64,000 nucleotides of DNA, taken from assembly GCA_023238725.1 (NCBI GenBank), contig CM041538.1, forward strand, positions 14,134,880-14,198,879, given 5' to 3'. A model generated the notes under the pieces. It searched no databases. It had not been told where the DNA came from and saw only the letters and a program-made list of their open reading frames with translations. Below, one piece after another: positions 37,329 through 48,940 of the stretch. Source of the DNA: Scortum barcoo (lineage: Eukaryota; Chordata; Actinopteri; Centrarchiformes; Terapontidae). A program made the translations under genes and the position numbers. Each line of letters starts with the position of its first letter. The first letter of the stretch is position 1.

Positions 37329-40300
37329 CTGCTGGCCGGGTCTTCCTATGAACTCCCATAAATGCCATCTTATGATCTCGCCAGAAGCGTTCTGCATGAC
37401 CTCAGTAGGCATCAGACATCATTTAACCAATAAATACCACAAAATGAGGTCAACAAACATTTATGTCTCGTCAGGTAACACTGACGCATAAAGCACCGAT
37501 GAGCCGTTGACATATGTGTCATGTCACAACACACACCCTTTGGATTAATTTGATATATAACCGTAAAAGAGCAAACTATGACAGGTCTCACTCTTTCAAA
37601 CAAGACTCCCTGTTTCATCTCTCATTCAAGACTTCATGAGTTCGATCGAGTGTGTCAGATATTTTAAGATCTGGGTCATTCACACCACAATGTCCTATTT
37701 GAATTGTAAAGGTCATGTCAGTCAAAATTATTCAAAGGCAAACAAATTCACTTGAATCGTGCTTCTAGAAACGGTTACTTCTGCCATCTTCCAGACCAGA
37801 CATCTCTCTCAGCAAGTCCTTGTTGCGTTGTTTAATCAAAGATATTGACTCATGACAGAGGCGATGGCCCAATTGGACTGCTGTAATCTCATTTGATTCT
37901 TCAGTGATTGATTTTTTTTAAATACTTGATCAGTCTCCAGTAAGCCTGCTGGGAGATCCATTATCTGCTCTGTCATGTCCATAGTGACGTCAGGCTCTAC
38001 AGACAGCACTTTACAGAGTTGAGGAAAGGTAGAAGTAGGTCAACTAATCAATTCTCTTCAGTGGGTTATATGAAAGCTGCTTAGATGTATTTTTATATTA
38101 TTTTTATTTTGGTGACCACAAATCACAAAATTCTGGATTATTAATCATTTGATAAATACAATAATTTCATTTAAACAGTGAGAAGACATGATGCATGCTC
38201 ATGCTCAGAGCTTTTCTTTTGTGTTGAATGTTTTTATTCTTCCAAAAATGTATTTCAAATTAAAAGACCTGCTACTCTGTAAACCTCATTTGGGGGACAT
38301 CAAAAGTTACACAGTGTTGTGTTCAAAGGCTAAAGCTGATAAAGAAAGAAATTACCTTACAAGAAAATCATGCAATTGACTGATGTCTTACTTAACTTAT
38401 TTCTACATATTACTTCAGTCCTATAAACATGTAAGTTTTTCACTGAGTGAGGGACTAAGTAATGAAGTTACACCATTGGTTGGGTGTTGGAGTTTCCTCA
38501 TTGGCAGTTGCTCTGTTAAAATGAATAGGTGGGAACATTAGTCATGTATCATATCATGTGAGCACAGGCACAACTCTTACTTTGTATGTCCCTTCCCTTG
38601 TACAAATCTTGAACTGAAACTGGCCTTTGGCTCCAAACCATCTTTTATTTTGCATATTTAAAGGAAAGAGCAGGTGCCACAAATCACTCAAAGAATCTGG
38701 AGTCACGGTACACAAATAATCAGGGCCACGACTCTCAATGTAATGCAATGTACATGAGACATGCAATTTTTCAGGCGCTCTCATGCCACACATCCATTTT
38801 CTCACACTGTGAAAAATAAATGTGTGATTGATAACAACGAAAAGAAACACTGACAGATGGACAGACAGACAGAGCACAGAAGCAGCAGCACAACAGCTAT
38901 CCCTTTTTGTTGTTGTTATTCTGAAACTTTCTCTCGATTACTAAAAATAGCTTTCTAGGTTAGTGTGCCTCAGCAAAATCATGAATGTAACTGAAATTAC
39001 ACTGAAATCTGTAGTTAAAATGAACATCTCTTTGACAGTGTCAACAAAAAACAGAACATTATAATCTTTCTCAATGTATAGCGTATGGCAGATGAGAGAA
39101 ATAAACTGGAAGACAAGACAAAACCTGCTGCTGTGAGACGATGGTTATATACTATAACGGCCCAGCACAGAGCAGAGCAGGGGAAAAAAACAGCTCTCTG
39201 TGTGCAGTGAGGGAGAGCGCAGTTAAACACCTCAAATAACAGCCATTTGGACGAAACAGAGTTAGTGAGAAAAACGAGAGATAACCTGCATATAGAAATG
39301 AATAAAAGATCAGGGGAGATAATAGATCATTCATAATAGATCTCTTTTAAATCAAACCACTTAAGATATGAGTGGAAAGGACCTTAACCATGTCACGTGA
39401 GGCTACCTCAGTACACTTTAAGAACAACACTACAGAAAATTGCAGACGAACATTCAGTTACTGTGCCTGTGACAAAACACACTGACCACACTGTCCAACC
39501 ATTTGCGAGGTTTCAGCCAAGTCAACTCATGAGGCACATAAAATGACTCCTGTGCACTCGACCAAACTCATCCCATCTCAAGAATAGTTCGCCACCTCCG
39601 ATTTTAAATCAGATTCTGCAGCTGAATACAAGATTAAATGTTAACATAGACATGTCTCCCCGTGGACTTTGAAGTAGGGCGACACAGAGACCTAATTTCT
39701 GTTAGATAGAGCCATATATTATGTGGGTCAGCCTCCCGGCCAGTGTTCACAGTTTGCATCTTCCCAGAAGGCATTGTGATTCCATATCTTGTGAATAAAT
39801 GGCTGTATTATGTCTAGGTGCAGCTCTTGAGACAGCCGCCGCGCTCCCTGCGGTTTTCTGACGCACCTCCCAAATCCATCTTATGTGCTAGCCTGTTCTC
39901 ATATAGTTTATCTTGTATCATTCACCGGAATACAACCTGAACATGCGGTACAGAAGTTAAAGTGTCTCCGTACATGTCTCAAGAGCCATCGCACTTCCTT
40001 TTACTGGACTTAATGTACACTGTCCCTTTTCGTAATACATTATTTCACAGTGGCTTTATTTCACGCTGTGTACAATATTTGGAAATCTTATTTACACTAT
40101 TAGTTATAGCCTGTGAAAATATCCATGTTACATAAAGTACTTAAACTGATGTGACACTACAGGTCCGGAAGTACAGGACTGGAAACAAGAGGGAAACAAA
40201 GCCCCCCTGCCAGCAACTCTGCAGCTCTGGAATTACATGCTATATCTTTCTTTGTGTGCAAATACAAAAGTAACATTGACAAGTTGTGGACTGACACATA

Positions 40301-41217
40301 ACCCCCCCGTTAGTGGTTCTGGCAGGCATCAATCCTCTCATCTAACTGTCGACAAGGAAGAGACCAAGGCTGTTTCTAAACTCTGACAACTTCAACACCG
40401 GGTTTAGTGTTCATTTATAGAAACGGGTGTGCATCAACATTAGAGAAGAACGAAGTTAACGTAGAGAAATCCATGTCCAAAGTGTGACTTAAGGTCATTT
40501 TTTGTGTTTTTCTGAGATAAGTATTCAGTATTTTTCAGGTCCCCAACGTCCAACTATTGATCCTCTCTGTCACACAGGTTGCACAAACTGTATATTGTTT
40601 CATCTGTTGGCAAGACACATTTTAAAATCACACGCACGATTCAGACCCCCTATTTGCTTTAACTAATGAGCCGCAGACATTGTGCTGACACTCAGTGGCC
40701 CAATTTCGAGCCGTGCCATCTTGGCTGATGTTTCATCTGCTGGTGATTCACAAAATGACCCTCCGCTGTCGTCATAATCTTCCCTCTTGTTTATAAGTTA
40801 CAGCTGTTCTGACACTGAGAGGTGGCAAACAGAGCCGTCTCTGGAGACCACAGATGGTGGCGTGTGTGTGAGTGCATGTTGATTTGTGTCTCATTATGCA
40901 TATGCAAAACGTTGGGTGTGAAGGTGGGAGCATGATGAAAAACAGACTTTGACGGAGAAAAAGAGAGCTGTTTAATGGCATTTAATATACATTTGCATAC
41001 AACATATTGTCCTTTTCTGTGCTGTATACTGATCATACAGTCATTAAGAAGCTTCACTGGATCACTGGTGATTTTGAGTAGCTCCCCTTTAGCATCTTTT
41101 TAATTCCTGGATCATTGAAGCCACCGGATCAACAGGCACGAGAAAGATTTTTATCAGTGAGCAGCAGCATTCATTGTGTCTCACTGCTGATGCTCACCTT
41201 GAAAATGACCATTGTTA
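36421..41217. other. Intergenic DNA, no gene seen
   Basis: Noncoding DNA with an (AC)14 microsatellite at 37297-37325. High-complexity blocks at 36600-37000 and 39690-39910 could be conserved elements (see findings). A fragment similar to the repeat at 52155-52320 is suspected at about 40328-40362. No exon is supported. Confidence 0.5.
37297..37325. repeat. (AC)14 microsatellite
   Basis: Perfect AC run in intergenic DNA. Confidence 0.95.
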
Positions 41218-41254
41218 GCACCCCTTCACTGAGTACCACTCAGTGAAGGGGTGC
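41218..41254. repeat. Perfect inverted repeat, 17-bp arms, 3-nt loop
   Basis: The left arm 41218-41234 (GCACCCCTTCACTGAGT) is the exact reverse complement of 41238-41254, with a 3-base loop. It is followed by a tandem 'ttttcaagtc' duplication. Such a perfect palindrome is far beyond chance for one site. Possible origins are a foldback repair event or a cruciform-prone site. Confidence 0.95.
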
Positions 41255-41844
41255 TTTTCAAGTCTTTTCAAGTCTTTCTGAGTTCAGCAGTCCCCCTGAA
41301 TGAAACACTTCAATACATATTCAGTGAGAGGTGAAGGTGAGTCAGAGGCACTGGTGAAAGACAGTGGCGTTGTAAGAACTACACTGGGGGGTCAGACCGT
41401 GTCTGAATATAGGTCATGAAATTGATTAAAACCACCACAATGACGATGATCTTAAAAAGGTTTTGTATCATTGTGCTGAGATAAACAACCAATAGATGCT
41501 GGTAATCCAAGTACTCCATAAATGAACATTCATGGAGTCTTACAGACAGTCTAGAGCTGTCTTGTTGTCATGTTGTGTTGGTATGTTTTAGTCATTTAAA
41601 ACATAAAACGTGACTTAAATCTTTAAAAGTGGCAGAAAATTTGACAACACTTAATTTCCTCCAAATTGAAAAGAATTACAGTAGATGTAGTCTAGTATGT
41701 ATTAGTAATTGTTATTGATTATGGCCTAGAAACTTGCAGAGATGTGAAAAGTCCTTTAGAAATATTCCATAAGATAACATAAAAAGATTAAAATCAGTTT
41801 CAACCCGTACTGAGGCAAATCTGAACCAGGATGTGTTTGGCCTA

Positions 41845-41895
41845 GCTTAGCACAACGACTGGAAGCAGAGGAAAACAGCTAGACTCCATTACAAA
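41845..41895 (-). repeat. Fragment of the 'gctagctgtttcc' teleost repeat
   Basis: The reverse complement contains 'agctgttttcctctgcttcc' and 'agtcgttgtgctaagctagg'. It parallels 'gctagctgtttccccctgtt' and 'agtctttgtgctaaactaag' in the copy at 52155-52320. Eroded copy in inverse orientation. Confidence 0.55.
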
Positions 41896-42300
41896 TAAAA
41901 AAGGATTGCAACTACTCCAAAATGGTTGTTACCATCCAAATTTAAGAGTCACCTGTTTTTTCTTAGACGTTAAGAATGTGTGCGAAGCTGTAAACTATGT
42001 ACTAAATACTATCTAATAAGACAGAAAAAATCCCCAAAATGGATAAAAAGATGTAACTTCATAGCTAACTGATTGTTAAAACATTTTGTATTTCCTTTTT
42101 TAAAATGACTGTTCTCAAGATGTAATATGTATCAGACTGCTTTGTAGTTACTTGAAGGTACCTTACAGCTAAGCAAGCTGTGTCAAAGGCCTCCAGTCTT
42201 TGAGCAAAGCGAGGCTAAACCATTGGTGTTACTGAGTGTTGACACGGTCTGGGATCAAGCCTGGACCATCTGGGCCTGAGGTCAGAGTATGCACATGCCA

Positions 42301-42321
42301 ATTTATTTATTTATTTATTTT
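42301..42321. repeat. (ATTT)n tetranucleotide repeat
   Basis: About five ATTT units. Simple repeat. Confidence 0.9.
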
Positions 42322-43993
42322 TAGGTGGGCCCTGCTGTTCTGCCTGGAACAGGACTGCTTAGATTTCATTTAATTTTACTGCACTATGTGACTACTGCAG
42401 AAATTACATTTAATTAAAAAAGTTATTAATTGTAATGTTAAGAAAATTCCTCTGGACAATGGACCACAGCAGCTAGGAATACTAAACCTAAGTGTTCAAT
42501 ACTACTTTACTTTAAAATCATTTTTTATTTTGACAAACATTCAGGGATTATCAGGTGTTTCGGTCATCTCGCTTATCATCTGTTGTGTACAGATGTTCAG
42601 AAGAGAAGTAAAAAGTAATGTTCACTGTGTTTCTTTGTCGAGCACATTTAGGCACAAAATCACCACCAGTGACTAAACCGAGTTTGTGAAAAAGAGGACG
42701 TTACCCAGCTCTGCCCACTCCCTCAGTCTCTCTCCATCCACATACAGCCAGCAGCGAGGGTCCCGGGTGGTTGGGAATGAAATTATTTACATTTGGTTAT
42801 GATCATAGATTTTTTTCCTCAGCCTGAAAGATTCTGAGTTATTCAAAAAACACTCCTGCTAAAGCGCCGGAAGCCTGATGCTGATGATGCCCCTGGGCTA
42901 AACATGGCTGTGGTGAACTGTACACATAATATCAATATTTAAATCTAACCCTGGGCAAAGCAGCAACCAGGAGAATTTCTCAAAATGTCCATGTTCTTAT
43001 TTTTACTTAAAATACATAAATATAGAACGCAGAACAAGCACTAACTCAGTCAGAGCAGTGAGCGATGTGCACAGATTGATGAAGGTCTCTCATTGTTCAG
43101 CCTTTTAATAGGCAGACTGCCCACTATCTGGGGGAGTGGGTGGTGGTGAGAGAGGAGAGAGACACTGAGAGAAAGTGAAAGAGAAGAGAGAGAGAGTGTA
43201 TGGAGGAGCACTCAGGAAGATGCTGGCCTACATTCTGTCTGTTGGAGAGCACCGTGTAGGCTGCAGAGTCAACCACAGGTGCGTGTCGGTGTATGTTAAA
43301 TTGAAGTTACTTACACATTATCACGCAGATCATGTCGAGTGCCTGTCAGCTAAACGTGTCTCAGAACCAGAGAAGGCAGTATATTTTGGATTTGACACGG
43401 TCTGGATGTTTAAATTGGACTGACTGTCAGGAAAATCTGTGGAATTTCAATTGCAGCGAGATGTTTAATGTTGTGGCATTGTACGTTATCATGCTGTGTT
43501 TTCTGTTTTTATCAAAAGCTGTTGGTGTGAGTGCAGACTAAAGATGGCAATGAAATGAGCTGTCACTTCCTTATTAAACTAATACACACATATGTCGGGG
43601 GCAGGATCTCTCTGCTTTTCTAATGCGTCAGGCTGTTAGTCTGTGTGACAGCACCAAACAAATCTTACGTTGCCAAAATAAAAAAGCATTTGATATACTT
43701 ACTGTGGGTGTCAGAAGAAGTGCCTTCAAAATGGATTAAGAGAGATCTCAAGGTAACCTGCACTTAAAATGTGTTTTTCCCTGTAATATACAGCTATGAT
43801 GGTAATGAGCCATTGAATTAAAAGTCAAATTAAAAAAATTAAGGGACCGTAACAAGCAGCACTATTCCTAATTGACAAAACTGAAAATAATTTGCAATAA
43901 TGGAGAGTATTTTTCCAGTATTTCTTTGACACATTTTCAATGCCTGAGTTAAACTGTGTGACGTCTCCAAAATACATATACTATAATCATTAT

Positions 43994-44030
43994 ACCCAAG
44001 CAGACAACATAATATGTTGTCTGCTTGGGT
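43994..44030. repeat. Perfect inverted repeat, 18-bp arms, 1-nt loop
   Basis: 43994-44011 (ACCCAAGCAGACAACATA) is the exact reverse complement of 44013-44030, with a single central base. This is a near-perfect palindrome able to form a cruciform in DNA or a tight hairpin in RNA. The arms are too short for a typical microRNA precursor. Confidence 0.95.
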
Positions 44031-46324
44031 GCTAAAACCTAAAAGTCTAAAAGTTCTATGTTAAAATGAAAACACTGACAAAAACTAATTTAACGTGACT
44101 TTAAAATGAAATATACATGTAGTTATTTACGTATATACATATTTTCCAGCTTATTGGTTTCTGTACGAAGCACATTGATCCCATCCAGGATTATGCACAT
44201 CTCGGCTCACGAAATAAAACCAACAGGTCAGATGTGTCACCTGTTTGAACACCGGTTATGACTTGTTGCTATACACACAAGCGTGTTCGCATGTCATTCA
44301 CTTTGTGTGCGTGGCCGTAGGAGTATCATCATGTCATGTTTCTGTTCCCTTTGAATGCAGTGCTGATTTAGTGAGTCACCCATGATTAGCGGGTATGGCA
44401 TAGATAGACAGATTCAGCAAAGCGTTTGTCTTCACTGTCAATCTGGAGGAAGCAGAGCTGCACGCAAACTCTCTCTGAGCTCGGGATTGAACTAGTTTGT
44501 GTTTCTTGGATAAGACATGAATGCTGCTGCTGTATTAAATCCATAGCAGGCCGCTGCTGTTTCTGCTGCTCGCCCCGGAGGCAAATGTGCTCAAAGTGTT
44601 CATCAATGAATCCAGGCTGAGGGATTTTAGAAATCACAGTGCGCTAATAGGGTAGATAGCCCAGGGTTATTATGTCCAGCCTAATATAATTTCATCACGT
44701 GGGAGCTGTAATACAACTCCAGGCACTGGAACTTCTAAGTGTAAAAAGCCACTTTGTTAATGGGACAGTCTGTTTTTGCAATACAGGATATTCAACACTG
44801 TTGCGTGTACACCTGTGTTTAAAAGCGTAAATAGCAATGCAATCCTGTGAAAGTGGATGTTTGGACTTATACATGTTTGCATAATCCCCCAATGACACAC
44901 TGTACACATTTTAGTTGCTCTTTTATTCACAATATCTGGTGTCGGATGAAAGTCTTATGCCTGTTGTGCAAGAAGACACAACAAAAGAAGGTAAACGTTA
45001 GAAGGAAATATGATCCAAACAGAAGTCTGGGACCTTTTTCCAGTAGAAAATATCAATATATTCCAACAGATCTTTGCACAACGTACATTTTAGTTTCAGG
45101 TGTAAATTGGTTTATTGGTCCATCAGCACATTCAGGGGTCAAGGCTTACTGATGTTGTTTTTCTGTCTGTGGAGCGTTAGCTGCCCGTGTCTGCAAAATT
45201 TGAGTGACAGAAATAGGTCATGTCTAGCTTGTAGCAGACAAACAAGAACACATGAACGGGTGAGAAACGTGAGGGCAGTGCATTAACATTTTCACCACCT
45301 TTTAGTGACTAAAAGCGAAACATCCTCTGTCATGCATGCATGTACCAGTTTCTATAAAATAACAACACCATAAAAGAGTAAAGTTATCACATAATTTATT
45401 TAGAAAAGCTGAACAAAAACACAAATTATCCAAAAACTTTTAAAGTTCTGAAATAATGCAGAGACAACAGAAACAAATGAACAAAATGGAAAGTTTACTG
45501 TATTTGTGTTATAGGAAGCTCATCTGTGACTTTAAACATTCTTTCAAAAGAACATTTTAAAACAAGTGTTTGGCTTCAAGTAAAGCTTCTTTTTCTTTGT
45601 GACTGACAAGTCAACTTGAGCATTAACAAGTGAACACAGCAGCTCAGGGGACTTCTAAGTGAGACATGGAACATTTATTTATACAGTTCTTAGCAAACAT
45701 CTGTTAGACCTTTAAAATTAAAATTAAACTTACTGGCAGAGAACAGCCATTAATCCCTGTGAAGCGACAAACTAAGAAAACATGAGTTATTCCCTTCAGT
45801 GTTTAAAAAAGTTAAAAGTAAGATATTAAAAAACACTTTGTTGGTACATCGTTTCCATAAATTTCGAAGCAGATGGAAGGAACCACTGATATGTAATTTG
45901 ATAGGACTGGTATTTGACTTCAACTGGTACACTTCCAATTAATAATAGTGATTAACTGCTAGCATAACCCAAAGAACACAACAAGCAAAAGGGGAAATTT
46001 GGTAAGAACAAAACTCAATATTTATAAGAAAGCTGGCAATGATAAATGAACTATAAATCAATATTTACTTATTTACTTTGATTTAAATAGTTCAGTTGAG
46101 GAAATGTCTACTTTCCTTATTATTAGTAACACACTGCATTGATATTTGTAAACTTCACAGTAAAACTACTATTAGGAAAGTAGTGGCAGATTATGGACCT
46201 GTAAAATAAAGTGTAACTAAAACTTGTAATGGACACATACAGTAAACAGGTATAAGCAGCTGACAAAACACATAAAGGATATTTTAAAGGGCCATACTAT
46301 TGGATATTTTAAATCATTTTGCAG

Positions 46325-47881
46325 TATCCCAACCAGAGCAACACCTATATCGTCGTTAACGAAAATGGTTTCAGTTCTTTCAAATACACTGTCACAGTCA
46401 ACTTGCAGAAATTTAAAAATATATTTAAGGTAGGTAATCCATCATATTGAACAATTTATTGGATATTTGTGTTTTCTTTCTTAACAGTAAGAGATTGGAT
46501 ACTTTGCTGCCGATCAGAAACATTTTCAATCGAAGGAATGACCAAATTTATTACACCTTCTTTTTCACAGAATCCATGTTTGTGCATCATTTTTACTTCT
46601 GTGGTTGACTTTTCAACACAGTTAAGAAAGGCAATGGTCTTCAGCAGACAATAATCCACACTGCAGTGTCACCACTATGAAGAAAGAGTCCCACTTTCGA
46701 CGTCAGTGCTACATAATTATAAACTGACAGAAGAACAAAGTGCTCGCTGTGACGAACTACCAATCTGAAACAACTCTGCAAATGAGAGAAACAGAAACCA
46801 ATTTCTGCTTGAAGAGTAGGGAATCAATCAAAAACGGCAAATATAAATGTACAGTTAAGCATTGGAATGCAACCAAAACAAAGACAAAAAAATAATAAAT
46901 GCAAAATAAGCTGTCGTCTAGTCAAGAAAGCCACTGATGATAAAGCATGCGTTTTTAAGTTTTAAAGTGCAATCAGCAGCTGAGAATGGATGTTATTTTT
47001 CTGTATTTACTGAGCTCAGATGGTTCTTTTTTTCCCCCTAACAATGTGTTTTAGACCTGTGGAAAGTAAAGACTGTTCTGAAAGAGGCAGAAAAAGTACT
47101 GATCAGCTCCAGGGTGAGTTCAAGGTAAGTGTATTGATTTTGGCATAATGTTTATTCTCAAGTGTTCTTCAGTAGGCTTTTTTTCCTCCCCCGACTCCAT
47201 TGATGGTGCTGGTTACTCCGCTGCTTCACTCTCGCTGTGTGTGCATGTGTGTCAGAGTGTGCATCACCTCAGACACTGTCCTGACTGATGAATATTGAGT
47301 GTTGACATTTCTTTGAATCCGAGCGTCAGTTCAGTGAGCACAGCAAGAAAACTCAAAAGTGGGTCGGCATTCGTAGTCACGTTTCTGGCCGCTTTGCTCA
47401 TTCCGAATCGTACTTGTTTGGCTGATCTGGGTTTGTGTTTGACCTCAGCTAAACTGCAAATGCAGGGCACGAACAACAGCCATCAGCAGAATCATTGTTA
47501 ACCATTATCTCTCTCTCAACGCCTCCACCACCCTCTGATGTGATTTTTTTTTCTTTTCCCCTGTCTTCCTACCTGCAGAAAGATGTGTCTGAAAGAAACT
47601 ATGGCAGTGTGTTGTGCTCTGCGCCCACGTGGCTCCTGAAAGATGGGAGTCCACTGGTGGTAAACAAACACCTCCCATTCTTTTACAAGCCACGGAGGTC
47701 ACCTGACGCGGGTCTGCAGCAACATCAGACGATGCAGGGTGAACCTGGGCCACTGATGGAGAGGTGCTGGAGATGGAGTGAGCAGAGGAAGGGAAGTGGA
47801 AAAATGTGGAAAAGGACTGTTTACAGATGCGAATTAACACTTTTGCTGATCCTAAATTCACTGCAGAAGACATTTTTTTGA
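46325..47881 (+). other. Candidate three-exon spliced open frame, unproven
   Basis: Three plus-strand segments have good splice borders. The first is 46325-46429, after TTTTGCAG and before GTAGGT. The second is 47055-47124, after a T/C-rich tract ending TTTTAG and before GTAAGT. The third is 47579-47881, after a long T/C tract ending CCTGCAG. One frame stays open across all three. An ATG at 46363 in good context (AAAATGG) would give about 145 residues, ending with TGA at 47881. The product ('KDVSERNYGSVLCSAPTWLL' at the start of the last exon) resembles nothing I know. No poly(A) signal is obvious close behind. The first segment is open in two frames, so chance is a real possibility. Confidence 0.18.
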
Positions 47882-48398
47882 GATATGAATTCAAAATTAT
47901 GGTCCGTTACACCACTTTTTGTAACGGATAGTGGTCTTTCAGATTCTCCCAAAAGCAAACACTAAAATGTACTGAAATCACTTCACAGATAAGAAAATTA
48001 AAAGAAAAAAAAACATTGACACTGACACAAAACAATGTATGATGCATTAGGCTGTATTCACTCTGATTATTAGCCCCTTCACGACAACGCCACACTGAGG
48101 GCACCTGCAGATAAGTTGAACTTTTGCTGCAACGCTATTTGTCATCATGCAGCAAGGCACTCCATTGGCCAATAATATACTGGTGACAAAGCAATTACTT
48201 TCGAAGATGACCAGCATATTTCTACTCTTAAATCTATGGATCTGTAACTCAAACTGATCATATTTCTTCTTTGTATCATCTTAGTACCTGAAGAAACATG
48301 ATTTCAGTCTGAATACGAAAAGTTATTCTAAAATGACCTCCAATGATGATCAGATTTGTTGCAACTTTGTGTGGGCGGGCCCTTCAGTTGCCCCTTGA

Positions 48399-48412
48399 CC
48401 AGCAGGGGGCAG
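48399..48412 (+). promoter_or_regulatory. Candidate CTCF binding site
   Basis: CCAGCAGGGGGCAG fits the vertebrate CTCF core consensus (CCASYAGRKGGCRS) at every position. It lies about 130 bp past the xxylt1 stop codon, inside the probable 3' untranslated region. If bound, it could mark a loop or domain boundary at the end of the gene. The sequence alone does not show binding. Confidence 0.5.
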
Positions 48413-48543
48413 AACAGTGGTCAAGAAGGGAAACTGTCATAAAAGTCACAATCTTCCCAAAAAGCAGGAAAAATATTTCCCTTAAACAATCTCTTATGTG
48501 TCATAGACTGCATTTCAGTTCCAGCATTGATCCAGTGCCGACA

Positions 48544-48940
48544 TCAGTCATCTGGTATAGGGGAGTTACAGTTCCCATGGTAGATATATATGGGGCCATC
48601 ACAGCGATAATACAGCTGAAACACGTCTCCGTATCCGTGGTCCCTCCACCATGTGCACAGCTGCCGGTTCCAACCACAAGCCAGGGAATAAAAGAGTTCA
48701 GGATGCTCCATGCCGATCATGGTGAAGAAGTCCTGGTCGCCCAGGTGACCCCTGAAGCAATACTCGTCGGCGAGTTTGGCCACTTTGCTCGGCTCCAGCA
48801 GTTGGTTGTAGAGAGCCGAGTCCCTCATAGCACCGAGGTTCAATAACATCACGCCACTGTTGAAGCCTGGGAGGCCGTCGGGAGGCGGTTCACCTACTCT
48901 GGTCTGAGGGTTCTCCTTACGGTACTGCCAGAAAGTGTGT
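48544..48940 (-). CDS. xxylt1: xxylt1 last coding exon (exon 4), xyloside xylosyltransferase 1
   Basis: Encodes the C-terminal 131 residues of the GT8-family enzyme. It transfers xylose from UDP-xylose, in alpha-1,3 linkage, to the xylosyl-glucose on Notch-type EGF repeats, completing the O-glucose trisaccharide in the endoplasmic reticulum. Visible family landmarks are 'HTFWQYRKENPQTRVG', 'LPGFNSGVMLLNL', 'FRGHLGDQDFFTMIGMEHPE', 'WNRQLCTWWRDHGY' and the C-terminal 'IYHGNCNSPIPDD' then TGA. They agree closely with human XXYLT1 as I remember it, ending PED instead of PDD. The exon begins after TTCATTCCTCAG in phase 2, which matches the exon 3 donor. The ATG-initiated frame that runs upstream into the intron is an artefact. 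The GDQD and HGN motifs are intact, so this looks functional. Confidence 0.93.

Larger units (their letters stand above)
42322..48543. other. Intergenic or 3' flank of xxylt1; possible cryptic exons
   Basis: No gene can be named here. The lower-coordinate side of 48544 must include the 3' untranslated region of xxylt1, read on the minus strand. AATAAA hexamers on that strand occur at 47151-47156 and 46546-46551, but I cannot choose the used site. Splice-bounded open segments on the plus strand (43457-43526, 46325-46429, 47055-47124, 47579-47881) are described separately. A strong hairpin lies at 43994-44030, and a high-complexity block at 44340-44700. Confidence 0.45.

Noticed and set aside
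43994..44030. MicroRNA precursor
   Set aside because: The total stem is 18 bp with a 1-nt loop, too short for Drosha/Dicer processing.
46488..46600. Extra exon after TTTCTTAACAG joining 46325-46429
   Set aside because: The implied intron is only 58 bp, shorter than usual for fish, and the better frame hits a stop at once.
47505..47894. 129-residue minus-strand frame
   Set aside because: It is the shadow of the T/C-rich acceptor tract and the plus-strand segment, lies in the probable xxylt1 3' untranslated region, and has no known domain.
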